Shown here: positions 25,492 through 37,285 of the stretch, piece after piece
Numbering within the stretch: position 1 is the stretch's first letter
Layout: every line of letters begins with the position of its first letter
NCBI GenBank assembly: GCA_037043015.1
Contig: CM073327.1
Span: 5,624,727 to 5,688,726 of the forward strand
Source: Bryum argenteum
Lineage: Eukaryota > Streptophyta > Bryopsida > Bryales > Bryaceae
Reading direction: 5' to 3'
Length of the DNA stretch: 64,000 bases
Made by a program: the position numbers and the translations under genes
Notes under the pieces: model-generated
What the model saw: the letters and a program-made list of their open reading frames with translations, nothing else
Databases searched by the model: none
Told to the model about the DNA's origin: nothing

Positions 25492-28400
25492 ATGGTAGAC
25501 GATCAACTTGCACGAATACAGTTTCGTGTTGATATAGGACGTGACATTTATTATGAGGGATTTCACTCCCCAAGCATGAGCATCAAGGATTTTATCATCA
25601 CGGTACAAGTATCATTCGATCCTACATTCTTCAAGTGTTGGGGTTAAAATATCTTGAGTGCATCAATCTCAAATTACAACTTGCTTTTTGCATCATCACT
25701 TTACTTTTGCAATCATCACTAATGTTTCATGTCCGCAATGATACTTTGAGGTTCAAGCATGCTAGAGGCTCTAATGTTTATGTTGCATGCAGAAAAGTGT
25801 TCGTTACACTAACCAGATCGGAGACGAAGATTACATAACATGCTTAGAGCTGAGAAACCATGACGATAGCGAGCCGGAGCAGCTCGTTTTGTATGGCAGT
25901 CTCCAAGATGTGCTTGTGCGCAAAGGGGACAAGAAACTCGTGGCTGTCGTAACCTCCATCAATTCACCAGCTGCCCTTAACGATCAGGGTCAAGCTTCGC
26001 GAAATGGTAGTGGCGATGGCAGCAGAGGAACTCAAGGAGCACGGCCTTGTGACGAAGTTACTGCCGGTGATATCAACACTCGCGAACCTCCTTGGCACAG
26101 ATCCAACGATCTTCTCAATCCGAGAGTGAAAAAGCTTTTCAGCAACCCTGGTCCAAGTTCATCGCCAGTCGCGAAGAAGGGCTCTCCTAATCTGAACGTG
26201 GGCAGCAGTGCTATTGCAATCGCCAAAGCTCCTGATGTGGGCACTAGCCAGCACCCGGTCGTGGCGCCAATCGGCATGGGAGGAGCTCAAGCAACAGCGC
26301 CCCCATGGAGGGGTGGGAGCGATGTCGTTGCAGGTGACAACAACATTGCGACTGCATCTGTGGCGTCATCGATTGGTGTGCATGGCAAGCGTTCAATTGA
26401 AAGGACCGATCGAGGATATTGTTCGTGAGCTGCTGAGCACCAAAAGAGCGAGTGATGGATTCCTGTAATCTGCATTATAGTTGAATTCTTTTGCTTTTTT
26501 ATGGTTTTATGTGATGATTGTTTCTTTTTTTGCATTCGGCCGCAGTCTAGTCCAATTCGTAAAGATTCGAGAAGACTCTCGAGGGATCGGGGTTCCCACA
26601 AGGGCGACATACCTATTGCCAACACCCGAGCACTGAATGAGGCCATTCCGACAAGGGAACCATTCTAATATTGCCAACACCCAGGGTCTACATGGGGCCA
26701 TTCTTCGGCCCAGTGTTGTGGCAAATTCCTCACCGAAGACTGGGACTGTACTTAAACTCCACGAATTGCGCAACCAGTCGACCAGGGCGGCATCGGGGGA
26801 TGTGACTGCTGCTGGAGCGCCAGCAACTGGTCTTCATAGCCAGCGTTCAGATGACCAGATCGTAGCCGTGAATCGTGAGCAACAACGCACCATGAATGTG
26901 TGATGGGATTCGGGTGAGCTGCAATTTAGTCATCATACCGGTTTTCAAACGTTCATTGTGATGATTGTCGTTTCTTGTTATGTGCAGGCCCAGCCAATTG
27001 CACGGGTTCTCCGAACCCGTCTGGTGCCAAGAGGAGAGTATGATGATTCGTCCGATTCTGAGGAGAACGCCAGCACCCAAGCTTCCGATGAGGACAATCA
27101 ACAGCACCAGGGGCTGCCAATTTTCCACCTGATGCTGTGCCTGTAAGAAGCATCCAGGAAACGCGCGATCAGCTAGAGAATGTGACAGCGGCTGTTGTTC
27201 CTAGAGAGAGAGTTGGTACTGAGCTTTCAGATCACCATATCGAAGCAGTGATAAGCGAGCATCAACGCACCAACAATGTGAGTGATGGGATTCTTATGAG
27301 CTGCATTGTAATCTTCTATAGGAGTATCCAAAAGTTCAGTGTGTTAATTGCAGCTTTTTGTTGGCCGCAGTCGAATGCGCCGGTTTCCCCATTTCATACG
27401 GTGACGAGGTTCCGCTCCGGCAATCCGCGTTCCGACGACGGCACTGTATCCAGCAATCCAGCTGCTCCTCACATTGATGAGACACATCCATACCGCGTTG
27501 AGGCCGATGCCGAATTCGATGCAGCAGTTGACAAGGTGGCGGACAGCATGCTCGATGAACTCATCCACGAGTATTTTGAGCAGGAGGGCACCAACAACGT
27601 GAGTGATAAACTGACTTAAGTCTAGATCGAGAGGTTTAGGCTTTTGATTCACAGTGCTTTCCTCTAGTCCTGTTCTCAGATTCTCAGATTTGTTTTGTTC
27701 ATTTTGAAACCAGGTTCGATCGCATGTATCTCCCGAGCCCGGATCAGAAGACGTTACGGAAAGGCTGAGAGCCTCTAGTTCACAACTGGAGGTATCTTGT
27801 GAACTACCAACCCGCAGCGGCAACCCAAACTGGCCATTACTATGTAAACCTGTAAAGTTCAAGAACAATAGAATTCTTCCAATTAAGTTTAGTTTTCCTA
27901 GTTCAATAAAGTTGACGTTTTCCTTGTTTAGTAAAGTTGACGTGCCTTGCATTGTATGTTATCTAATTTCATGATCTAGATTACAAACAAAGTGGGTAAT
28001 TCACAACATATTTTGCCATGCAACTAGGTGCCAAGCTTTGCTGACATAGCGGATCATATAGAGCAATTAAATGCTCAGATTGCCTTGGGGAAGTGCCTTA
28101 GAATGCCCAACCAACAAGGGAACTCCGTGGAGCAAGCGAATGATGACAACACGCCTCGGAGTGGTGCCCTTGCTCAGAAGAAGAGGACAAAGGTAACATG
28201 CTAACGATTTGCACGACTTAAAATTTCATATGTTACCGCATATTAATTGTGTATTTCTGATACTCTTGTTGACTTGACATATTAGTTTGTTGTAATGGAG
28301 CTCATATTAATATGAGAGGTAATTTCAAGGGCAGTAAGATGATATAGAAAACTAACACATTTTCCAAGGTATATTATGAGAGGTTTTGATTAGGATGGAA

Positions 28401-29084
28401 CCTATTTTGAACAGGGAGGAATTTTGGCTTTGAGTTGACTTACATTTTGTTTCGAATTTCAACCGCCGTTTTCCTTAAAATTACACCGAATTGATTGAGA
28501 TTATTACTTCTTACTGGCTGTCCATATTCTTTACCGTCCATATCCTGTAAATCCAGACGAGAAGAAGCTCAGGAGCCACACCTGCGGAGAGGAGTAATAC
28601 TGCTGCGAACCAGCTTGTGGGGGACACTGTTGTGGAGGAGTCAGGCGGCCAGAGGTCGCGCCTGGAGCCCATACGGATGAACACGCATGCTGCTGAAATT
28701 AAATCATCTGGCACAGAGGAGACTGCGGGAATGGAGAGGTCTTCCAGAGGTGAGACGGAAGGAAGAGTCGAAATTCCAGTGGAGAGGCATTCTGCTGAAT
28801 CATCTGCTAAGCGTCCTCGATCCATGCCGATGATCGAGAATCCCCTTTCTGTGGAGGAGGCTTCGAGGATTGAGCCGGTAAGCAATTCTGGTGAGGGACC
28901 GGAGGAAGGAGTCGCGGTGCCGGTGGTGAGAAATTCTGATCTTCGAGGTTTCATTGGCGAGCTCACGAGTGCTCAACCTGCTGCTTCGAAGACTGCGGGA
29001 AAGGAGCCGCTTTCCGAGTCTGCTAGAGTTGAGAAGGAAGGACCCACTACGGTGCGCCGCTCACTAGATTCAATCCGGGTTTGA
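25492..29084 (+). pseudogene. Decayed multi-exon gene for a disordered protein
   Basis: Splice-compatible pieces: 25492-25602 (ATG start), 25793-~26430, 26546-~26893, 26988-27277, 27371-27598, 27714-27791, 28028-28192 and 28557-29084 (stop). The first two exons join cleanly and encode ~100 ordered residues (MVDDQLARIQFRVDIGRDIY... then a KSVRYTNQIGDEDYITCLEL block). The rest is rich in S, T, P, E and N with no domain I recognise. The frame must shift near 26390, near 26635 and near 27110 to stay open, so I call it broken. The last four exons are clean and in phase. It might have been a regulatory protein or a gene captured by a transposon; no function is claimed. Confidence 0.6.
26385..27370 (+). 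repeat. Exon-intron module repeated three times
   Basis: A unit of exon end (CACCAANA), intron start (GTGAGTGATGGGATTC...GAGCTGCA) and intron end (TTTTTG...GGCCGCAG) recurs near 26440-26545, 26890-26987 and 27265-27370. A fourth, weaker exon end lies at 27590-27605. The encoded exon ends align too (IEDIVRELLSTKRAS versus HIEAVISEHQRTNN). This is internal gene duplication across introns. Confidence 0.6.
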
Positions 29085-29445
29085 GATGTCAGGCCCTTAT
29101 TTAGCCTCTTTCCGGTCCTCGCGGCGCGAGGTCGCGCGCTTCTTTCCCAGCCCCGCAGCCCATCTTTTCATTCCCAACGTTATCTGTTATCGCAAACCTC
29201 CTGCCCGAAGTACGTCGATAAGGCGCTGCCCGTTCCTGCTATCGGCCGCGTCGATAAGACCTACCACGATAACACGACCCGGTCTCGCCCTCCACGTGGA
29301 TTGTGGGCCCCCCATATCGTCCTCGCATGGATGAGCCGCCTTTCGGGGTTTCATCCAAACACTATCATCCAAGAGCAGCGCCGTCAGACGAGTAAGCAGC
29401 GAACGAAGCTCCTCAGTGCGAGAGCGAGAGCGGAATGCGGCGGAT

Positions 29446-32400
29446 ATGGAATACCTGGATCTGAATGTAGCACTACAGGCGGAAGGCGATGGCGAGCTAC
29501 CCCAACATGCTCCATATTCAGTATATTGCAATGAAGTGGAGAATGTGTCCGCCGATAACAAGAGTAGGAGATAGGGTCGGAAGAAGGCGGAAGGTGTGCG
29601 AGAGGAGGGTATCCAGGATTTGGACGAAGCCTTCCGAGAGGGTCCGTTTGTGGATTATCTCATGAGGCACGGACACAAAGTATTTCGAATCCGTGATTCG
29701 CTGCAGATCCCTCCGGATGGACTTTTCACGTGGAAGGATCTTACTTGGAATGTTGAAGCAGACAGTGAGACGAAGTCGGGTCGCGAAGGGGATCCTCCTG
29801 TAATCCAAGGCAAGCATTCAGGTAAGAAGCAAATGAAGCTTATTGCCTACATTCCTTGGGACAGAGTCACCGATTTCGTCAATGGTGAGCAGTCCGCGAG
29901 GAAGGACGTGGAGACAACCTTTGTTCGAGACAAGTTCGACCCTACGAACGTGGGAGACAAAACACACTATAGGTGGAATTGTCACATCGAGTATCAACGG
30001 TGAGAAATGTCTCCCAACCGGATTTGCAAATCTCATATCGGACACTGTTATCGCCCTACCGAATACTGATGGATTTCAGATGTAGATGTCGTGTTATCGC
30101 GCTTCCGGACACTGACAGATTTCAGATGTAGATGGCGTTGTCAATATGGTCCTCAAGACAACAGGGATAAGTTCGAGACTATTACACCGGACATGGCACC
30201 TAAGCCAAAGAGGTACAACCGGAAAGGCAAGACGATATACTCTGGACGAGGACAGAAAGGACCGCGTGCTACAGATGCTAAGGAGGGTGGATCTATGAAG
30301 GTTAGATGCCAATGTCGGTTCTACATCAAAAGATACTACTTCCTTCCGGCTATCGCAGAGGTGGGGTACTTCTGCACAAACCACGTGGACAAGGATGGCA
30401 ATATCGTCCATGATAAGAGTAATGTTCAGAGAGGTAAGTTTAGGTTTCGGAAACACATATCGGAAGAAATAAGGGACTGGGTTCTGAAGCAGTTCGACGA
30501 GTCGATCCCTATGGAAGCAATCAAACAGAAGCACCAGAAATTGGTTCTGAAGTCTCGCGATGAGGGCACACTAAATCCTTCGCGAGATTGTTTCCTAAGC
30601 ATGGAAGACATTCGCAACATATGTGGAGTACGGTCGCAGTCAATGTATAAGAAACACGATAACGATGCGGAAAGCGTGCGAATGTGGGTGAGAGAGAATA
30701 GGGAGTCTGTGTTCTACTACCAGGACCCAGGCACTAGAGTGGACGGGGCACTAACATCTGAGAATGTCCCTTTCGTAGTTGGAATCCAAACTCCGTTCCA
30801 AACGAGAATGATGTTGAAACACGGACATGACAGCATCGTTGCCATAGACGGCACTTTCGCTACAAACAACAAGAAGGTATGTGTTGCTCCTCTCGACTCA
30901 TTGCTTGCTATCTAGTACTCGACCTAATCAACTTCTATCTCGGATTGGTGATGGTATCAGTACCCGCTGTTCACTATGATGGTGTTCGACGACTGGAGAA
31001 ACGGGGTCCCTGTGGCCTTTGTCATTACAGCGAGATCTAAGCAAAGCGACCTTGCCCCGTGGATGAATGCCTTGAAGAACAAGTTGACCCTCGAAAGACC
31101 CGACTGGAGACCCACTGCCTTTGTCCTTGACGATGCCGATAATGAGATAAACTCACTAAGGTAAGTTCCGTTATCGAACAGTTGCCGTTCCTATGGTTAT
31201 CGGTATTTGGCTCGCCTATATCATATTATCTCATACGATGGCGTGCGATATATCGCAGGGAGGTTTGGCCATCTTTCACATTTATTTCTATGCCTATGGC
31301 ACGTCTGACGCGCATGGCAGAAGAATGCTTGTGCGAAGCTGAAAGACATGGAGACTCGGGCTGCTGTACTGCGAATAGTGGGTGACCTGATGTACTTATC
31401 GGAGACACCAAGCGATCACGAAGACCCTGCCTCCCGGACTTTATACTCGAAGATATGGACTCTCATTGAGTGGGTTCAGCATGTCTACTCGCAGGCGAAG
31501 GTCAACCTCCCTGGGGCGGATGCCTATTGGAAATACTTCGACAAGGAGTGGATGCCAAAGATTCAGATGTGGGTAGTGGGTGACAGGAAAATCCCATATG
31601 CCGGTCAAGATACAACCGCAGCTATCGAATCCTTTCATTCCAATATGAAAGCCGTCCTGAGACAATCTAAGAAGAAGCTACTTGGGCGCAGAATGGATTG
31701 GTTGATATACGAACTTACCGGGAATGTCATAGAGAAGTACGACTACCAGGATTGGGTGAAGCAGAACGGGTTTGTCAAGAACAAGAAGCAACGACAGGTA
31801 ATGGTCAGTGCCATTATCCAAGCCCAAAGCATCCCCGATATCAACGTTACTTTGCCCGTCGCCGACGGCAGCCCTGCGTACGTGAAATCGTCGAAACGAC
31901 GACATATCACGTATGCTGTGCACAACCCCTGCACGGAGTGGGCCATATGTCAGTGTGTATTTTCGCAAAAGGGTAATATCTGCAAACACCAAGTGAAGGT
32001 TCTCCAGATGACGAGACCGGATCTTGCATCTGGAAGGATCGCTCGATATTTGGGTTCCCTTCGAGGCACTGCACAAGGCGGGGTTGAGAATCTACTTATC
32101 GGAGATATTGTGGATGAACCTGCCATGGACGATATTCCTGTGAACGAACCCACCTCGCTTTTTGGAGTCCGGTCTCGAGACGCTCGAGAGGATACCCACA
32201 GGGAATTGGGTGAAACCTGGGTGGACGACTTCGACCGCATGCATCAAGTGATTGTAAAGGTCATGGAGAAAGCGTATCGAGAACCGCTATTGGCAAGGCA
32301 TCTGGATGTGGGCTTGCGACATATCGATGCTACACTATGTAGGTTGGAGGCCGAAATCGATGCAGGCATCGTACATCCATTGCAACAAATTGCTGCTCCA

Positions 32401-32514
32401 CTTCCGGCAAACCGAGATGGACTAGGGATGAGATTGAGACGTCTCCATGACTTCTTAGATACTAGAGGATTTCGAATTCGAAACTCTGGTTTAGGTGAAA
32501 GGCTGACACAGTAG
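29446..32514 (+). pseudogene. MULE transposase, broken by two in-frame stops
   Basis: Exons about 29446-30000, 30132-30876, 30961-31160 and 31263-32514. After a Cys/His segment (VRCQCRFYIK...YFCTNH) comes the MULE catalytic core: D in AIDGTFATNNKK, D in TAFVLDDADNE, and E in TTAAIESFHSNMK. A SWIM zinc finger follows (WAICQCVFSQKGNICKHQVK). An in-frame TAG lies at 29572-29574 and a TGA at 31306-31308, the latter inside LCLWHV*RAWQKNAC where family members have Arg. Both look like C-to-T changes (CAG to TAG, CGA to TGA), as expected for a methylated, silenced element. Otherwise the ~900-residue frame is well kept, so inactivation is fairly recent. It would have cut and joined the element ends in the nucleus. 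Confidence 0.8.
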
Positions 32515-32518
32515 AACT

Positions 32519-32628
32519 CCGATATCAGTAGTACTGCGATATCAGGCCGAGACAGTATAACAGTGATATCAGGCCGGGACAGTATAACTCCGATATCAGG
32601 CCGAGACAATCAAACTTCGATATCAGCC
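32519..32628 (+). repeat. 27-base minisatellite between transposase and protease genes
   Basis: GATATCAG recurs at 32521, 32538, 32565, 32592 and 32619. The last four are spaced exactly 27 bases apart, with a shared body AGGCCGAGACAGTATAAC. It starts right after the transposase stop and may include the 3' ends of both convergent transcripts. Confidence 0.85.
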
Positions 32629-32843
32629 ATTTTTTTTATGTCGTCAAGTATTATCGAGTTATTCTAGCAGTGTTGCATTACTCAAAGAAGTGACCCGATA
32701 TGTGAAGGAATGTCACGTTTTCATGTTACGGTATAATATTACAAGTGGGAGACAATGACGTGCATGTCATCTATAGTTTTCGGTCATCATACATTATATA
32801 GCCTATTCAGGTATCTAGACTGCCTGCTAATCGATGATTACTT

Positions 32844-33668
32844 TTATTTTGTGCCAGCATCTCGGATGACCCTGAACCCTTCCAGGGAGCGTCCGTTAAC
32901 GGAGTCCTGCACTCCGATATCAACTATATCCTTCACGGCTTGTGCCCCGTCCGGTTTAGATACGATAACCACTTCATCCTTATCCCCAGCAGTACCCGGA
33001 GACGGAGACTCTGTCTTCAATTCTTCCATATTCGGAGAGTCGAAATCTGGAAGGGGATGGGTTACCTCCAAATAGAATACCTGCAAAAGCCACAATTGAG
33101 CTTTCTCTCCCCGCCATCTCTCGTACATGGATTTCTTCATAATCGATTGGACTGTCGCCTCTCGAAGATTGCCGCGTGCAATCACGTACTGCCAAACCCT
33201 GAGAGCTGCGACATACCCACACTCCCATGTATCCATCTGAGTAGGCACATGAATCCTCTTAGGAGTCCGATCTTGCCATGATTGCCATTCCGGAGACGCC
33301 ACCCTAACGCCTCTCGAGTGTGCCCAACCCATGTGCAATAAGTAGAGGAAATTGGATGTTTCCTCATAAGTATGTATGCACGAGGTGTCGATGTGATATG
33401 TGCACCCAGATTCGACAATAAAAATGCTCCAGTGTCCGTTATCGAGGTATGGAGCTATAAGAGTGTTCGCTTCCGGCAATCCTGTAAAAGTGCGGCTTAA
33501 GTATAGGACGATAGTGTCCCATGTGCATTCCGTAGCCATCAATTTCTGTTGTGCTGTCCGGGCAACCCAGTTGGGTGGAAGCACGCTAGGGTGGCTCAGT
33601 TTCGGACAGCGTATTGTACCATTTTTGTGGTAAAAGTCAACTGAATTTTTGGAGGCAAATTTCTGAGG
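32844..33668 (-). CDS. Ulp1-like cysteine protease (C48 family) of the MULE, 5' end not found
   Basis: Open from an acceptor (GTACCTCAG) at about 33668 to the stop at 32844, ~275 residues in one exon. The catalytic set of C48 proteases is visible: His in NGHWSIFIV, Asp in YHIDTSC, Gln in PTQMDTWECGY and Cys in the same motif. The acidic C-terminus has no known domain. Family role: removal of SUMO or a similar modifier; its function in MULEs is not settled. Earlier exons or a start codon are not evident, and no ATG opens this frame, so the gene may be 5'-truncated. No internal stop is seen. It was noted on the strand opposite the transposase, the usual KI-MULE arrangement. Confidence 0.75.
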   Translation of the reverse strand, partial: PQKFASKNSVDFYHKNGTIRCPKLSHPSVLPPNWVARTAQQKLMATECTWDTIVLYLSRTFTGLPEANTLIAPYLDNGHWSIFIVESGCTYHIDTSCIHTYEETSNFLYLLHMGWAHSRGVRVASPEWQSWQDRTPKRIHVPTQMDTWECGYVAALRVWQYVIARGNLREATVQSIMKKSMYERWRGEKAQLWLLQVFYLEVTHPLPDFDSPNMEELKTESPSPGTAGDKDEVVIVSKPDGAQAVKDIVDIGVQDSVNGRSLEGFRVIRDAGTK

Positions 33669-34415
33669 TACTGTGAGTATAAGGGGATTAGTTTATATGT
33701 TTAAATTGTATTGGGAAGTGGGCTTCTTGGCAGAGCTTTTAGTGTGCGGATTAGGGAGGGCGGGGGGTCAGGTGAGCTGGAGTTAATATGGAGGCTGGCC
33801 TTCATTGCTTCTGACAGCTCGACCGGTGATCACCAATTGCCGCACCTTCCCCTACCGGTGATCACCGGTCGTCTTCTTCTCGCACCTGGCGCTGGCGGCT
33901 GGGTGTTCGTTGGAATACTCATTGTGCTGTGTGTGCTCATGAAGTTGTGACGCGTTGTGGAGGGAGGGTTTTGCGCGCAAGTGTTTCTATTAGTTTTGTA
34001 CGTTGCAGTGGTAGTTGTGATTGCTTTTACGAGGTTAGGGTTGCGATTTCTTTGAAGACTGTAGCGAAGAAAGAGAGCTTGTATTGTTGATCAGTGTAGA
34101 AGAACTTGTGCGTAGTAGCGTTGGGGTTGTTGTGTTCGGGGCAGTTTAGAACGCGTCGTTGTAGTGAGCACTGATCAAGGTTTACGTACACAATGCAGCT
34201 GTAGGTGAGGTATGCAGGTCAGTTGAGCAAATGGGAGAGCTCTCCCGCTTCAAAGAAGTCGATTGTTGGGGTTTGCTACTGTGTATCCACGAGGAAAGAG
34301 TACACCGAGTGTCGTAGATAGTTAGGGTTTGAAGTTTGAAAATTCTGAATGCCGCTGATACTGAGGAGCAGCTTGAGGCGTGGGGCGTGGCGGGAGAACG
34401 GCGAAGTGCGCGGAG

Positions 34416-34484
34416 CAACTGTCGAGGCGAGCGCGAAGCAACTGTCGAGGCGAGCGCGGACCAACTCTCGAGGCGAGCAGATTG
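34416..34484 (+). repeat. 23-base repeat x 3
   Basis: CAACTGTCGAGGCGAGCGCG-type units start at 34416, 34439 and 34462, with few mismatches. Confidence 0.85.
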
Positions 34485-34524
34485 AGGTACATATATTTGA
34501 GATTTTGAGGTACTTTTGTATCTT

Positions 34525-34682
34525 CTTGCTTTGCACTTTGCATTTTGTTGGACTACCTTGCTGTGAAAGTTTTGTGAGTCCTGATTGCTTGTTTAGGGAG
34601 GTACTTGCTTTGCACTTTGCATTTTGTTGGACTACCTTGCTGTGAAAGTTTTGTGAGTCCTGATTGCTTGTTTAGGGAGGTA
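34525..34682 (+). repeat. 79-base perfect tandem duplication
   Basis: Two adjacent identical copies (34525-34603 and 34604-34682) starting CTTGCTTTGCACTTTGC. The lack of differences suggests a recent slip or unequal exchange. Confidence 0.9.
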
Positions 34683-35104
34683 CTGTAGGACAGACTTAGG
34701 ATTAGATGGTAGACACGAGTGAATCTTGAGAAATATTCACAATGATTTGTCGTACGATTTGCGGTCGATTTCACTTTGAGTACGGGGATTTCACTTTTGC
34801 GGTTGATTTCACTTTGAGTACGGGGATTTCACTTTGAGTACGGGACCGAAGGCCGCTGGCTTCGAATTGACATCTTTCTCGACAGTAGAGTGAGTAGACT
34901 GCTTTAATGGCTATTAACTATAGCAAATTGGCTACAAGGCTGCATGCTTTGAGGGCCAATTTCCACATTGCTTGCTTTTGCTTTCGTATGCTGTAGTTTG
35001 CCTCAGACTCAAGTGAGCTTCATGTTTGATGCTGTTTTGTTCTTGCTTATCTCTCTCGTGCATACTACGTCTGTGGTTGTTAGTAGAGTTTAGGGTTCAC
35101 CACC

Positions 35105-36285
35105 ATGGGCCGAGGAAAACAGGGTGGAGACAAGTCTCCTGCAGATCGCGAGGTGGAGGCCGGGAGGGTGAAAGAAGACGAAGGTGGATCGGACTCAGAT
35201 GAGGAGCTCGACCTATATGATATTGACGGTGCCTTGGCGAAGCTGAAGGAGCCACCGGTCGCGCTGCACTACGAGGATTTTGTTCAAGATTTCAAGCTTG
35301 AAGGCACTGGCCGGAACCTACACCGGTTCAAAAATCGTGAAGTACCGGAGGAGCTCGTGGGCAGTTTGTTTGGGAGGCGGTGCGGTAAGGATGGCAGATC
35401 CGGGTACAAGTGGCAGGACTGCACCAACAAGGAAGTATTGGCGAGGGTGAAGCATGTGCACCCAATCGTTTACCAGCACGATAAAGACCAGATGCCGAGT
35501 TTTCTCAAGATAAAGTTTGCACAAGGTATCGCTTTGGAGCATCTTTGAGGCTTGGGGACATGAATCTGGCCGCATATGGTCAAGAAACGAACCATACGCA
35601 GCGTGGGAGGTGGGACGCGAGAGAGCAAAGTTGCTTCATTGCAAATGAGAAGGTGTCGAATTGACACGCGACGACTTCAAGAAAGTGAAGCTTGAAAGGG
35701 CGGTGCAACGGGGTTTCGGTTTGCTGGATCGTCAAGGCGGGTAAGAAAACTTAGCACCTCTTTCTCACTAATTTGTTTGATGGTTACTTTAGTCTTTGCA
35801 TTGACTAACTGCGTTGTGTGGTTATCTTGCAGCAAGAGTCTGAGGTATGCGCATCGAGGATCCCATCACGGATGGAGGAGGACATGGACTCATGTACAGG
35901 AGAGAGGGTGTCGCACCTCAACGCCGGGATAAAGGTGCTCGCAAAAGAGATCAGCGACGCAAGGGCTTTATTGGCATCAACCCAATCAAGGCGTGACCTC
36001 TCTGCCCAGGAGACGAGGAGCGTGGAGTTACTCGTGAATTCACTCGAGGGACAGCTGGAGGCGGTAACAGCGAGTTTAGGAGTGGGCATGGACGATGTTC
36101 ACATGCTCGAGGCGAAGCGGAGTATTTTGGAGATGATGAAGGGTGATCATGAAGCAAAGTTGACGGACGCCAAGCGTGACGGCGAGAACTTGATGGAGGA
36201 GCTTCAGTCCTTGGAGTCCACCATCACCCTCAAGCAAAGGCAGCTCCAAGCATTGAACGAGGAATTGTCGAGGTTGCAGAGTGGC
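35105..36285 (+). pseudogene. Coiled-coil/RING gene, 5' part, split by an LTR retrotransposon
   Basis: ATG at 35105 in a strong context (CACCATGGG). The first exon encodes an acidic start (SDSDEELDLYDIDGALAKL) and a ~90-residue region without a domain I know. The frame slips near 35520 and then continues as LWSIFEAWGHESGRIWSRNE..., with an in-frame TGA at 35646-35648 where CGA is expected. After an intron (acceptor just before 35832), a long heptad-rich coiled coil runs to 36285, where the LTR begins. The remainder lies at 49116-49354. Joining the two at the 5-base target duplication keeps the frame open into a RING-like finger. So the gene had a disordered head, a coiled coil and a C-terminal zinc finger. 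Function unknown; ubiquitin ligase activity is a guess from the architecture. Confidence 0.7.
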
Positions 36286-37285
36286 TGTCGGATGCCATGT
36301 ATTCACTTTATCTTCCCTTACACGTTTATTGGTGTAAAACCCGTGTTCAGGTGACTCGTGTATCGTTCCAGGGATTCTGTGAAGTGACCAAGACAAGTAG
36401 TGCTAAAACAACCAAACCCACAAACGTTTCTAGTCCCAACTTATGTTTTAGCCTTGCAGGGCAAGGGTATCCCTTTGCAAGAGGGGATGCACAAAGACTC
36501 TTTCCCTTATGTTTATCGTGGCGGAAACTTCCACACTTAGACTCTACACACACACACACATACTAAGGCACACATTACGTCCTCACAACTAATCCGTCCT
36601 ATCCGTCCGAACTAGCAGGTCACGCAGGCCGTCCTGGTTACCCTATCACCCTTACTACCATGACGGACTCCAAGAGCTCCGAATCCGGCTAGAAGACGTC
36701 TACACGTATTCTGGTCACGTACTGCGCTTGATCCGTCCTCTGAGACTACAGAGGAACCCAAGTCTGTGGCAACTGGAGGTCGGATTGGAATCCGGCCTCA
36801 CACACTCTACTCCCAGACCCTCCCAGACCGTAAGTGTTTACCACAGCAGTTTCCCTCTCCCAGACACCTAGACCAGTTCAAGACACAAGGTACTCAAGAA
36901 TACGCCCAACCCGACTTCAATTCCACAGAAACGATCTAACAAAGAATCCGGATTCCTAACTCCCAACTCACCACACACAAGGTAGATCCGGCTTTCCAAG
37001 CACTCAACTGAAAAGGAGACAGGGAAATGATCACACCGAGTATGCGCTTAAGAAGGTTCGATTAACACTCAAGCAAGGAATGTTTTAGGTGGCCAAACTT
37101 CCACCTATAAGTACTTCTAAGTCAACGACTTAGATCCCTAACTGGATTGCGGCGCCGACCTACCAGGTCTACTCCTCAAAAAGCGGCACGCAATCCCAAA
37201 AAGAAAACACTATACTGGCCTAGGACGGATACCAATCCGACCTCCTAACCCTGGCCGTCCTTTGACTGCCGGCCCCTAAGACGTC

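Larger units (their letters stand above)
29446..33668. mobile_element. Mutator-like element with transposase and Ulp1 protease (KI-type MULE), degenerate
   Basis: A MULE transposase on plus (29446-32514) converges on a Ulp1-like cysteine protease on minus (32844-33668), with a 27-base minisatellite between them. This combination defines the Kaonashi/KI-MULE type known in plants. I could not find terminal inverted repeats or a 9-base target duplication, so the outer limits given are those of the genes. Confidence 0.7.
33669..35104. other. Spacer with short tandem repeats
   Basis: No gene supported. Contents: two copies of CCGGTGATCACC near 33829 and 33855, the second inside a perfect 16-base palindrome (33854-33869); a 23-base unit three times (34416-34484); and a 79-base unit twice (34525-34682). 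The final part is presumably the promoter and leader of the coiled-coil gene starting at 35105. Confidence 0.55.

Noticed and set aside
25606-25792. CRISPR-like or RNA gene signals anywhere in the window
   Set aside because: No direct-repeat/spacer pattern, no tRNA cloverleaf (only the tRNA-Asp primer site complement) and no rRNA-like sequence were found.
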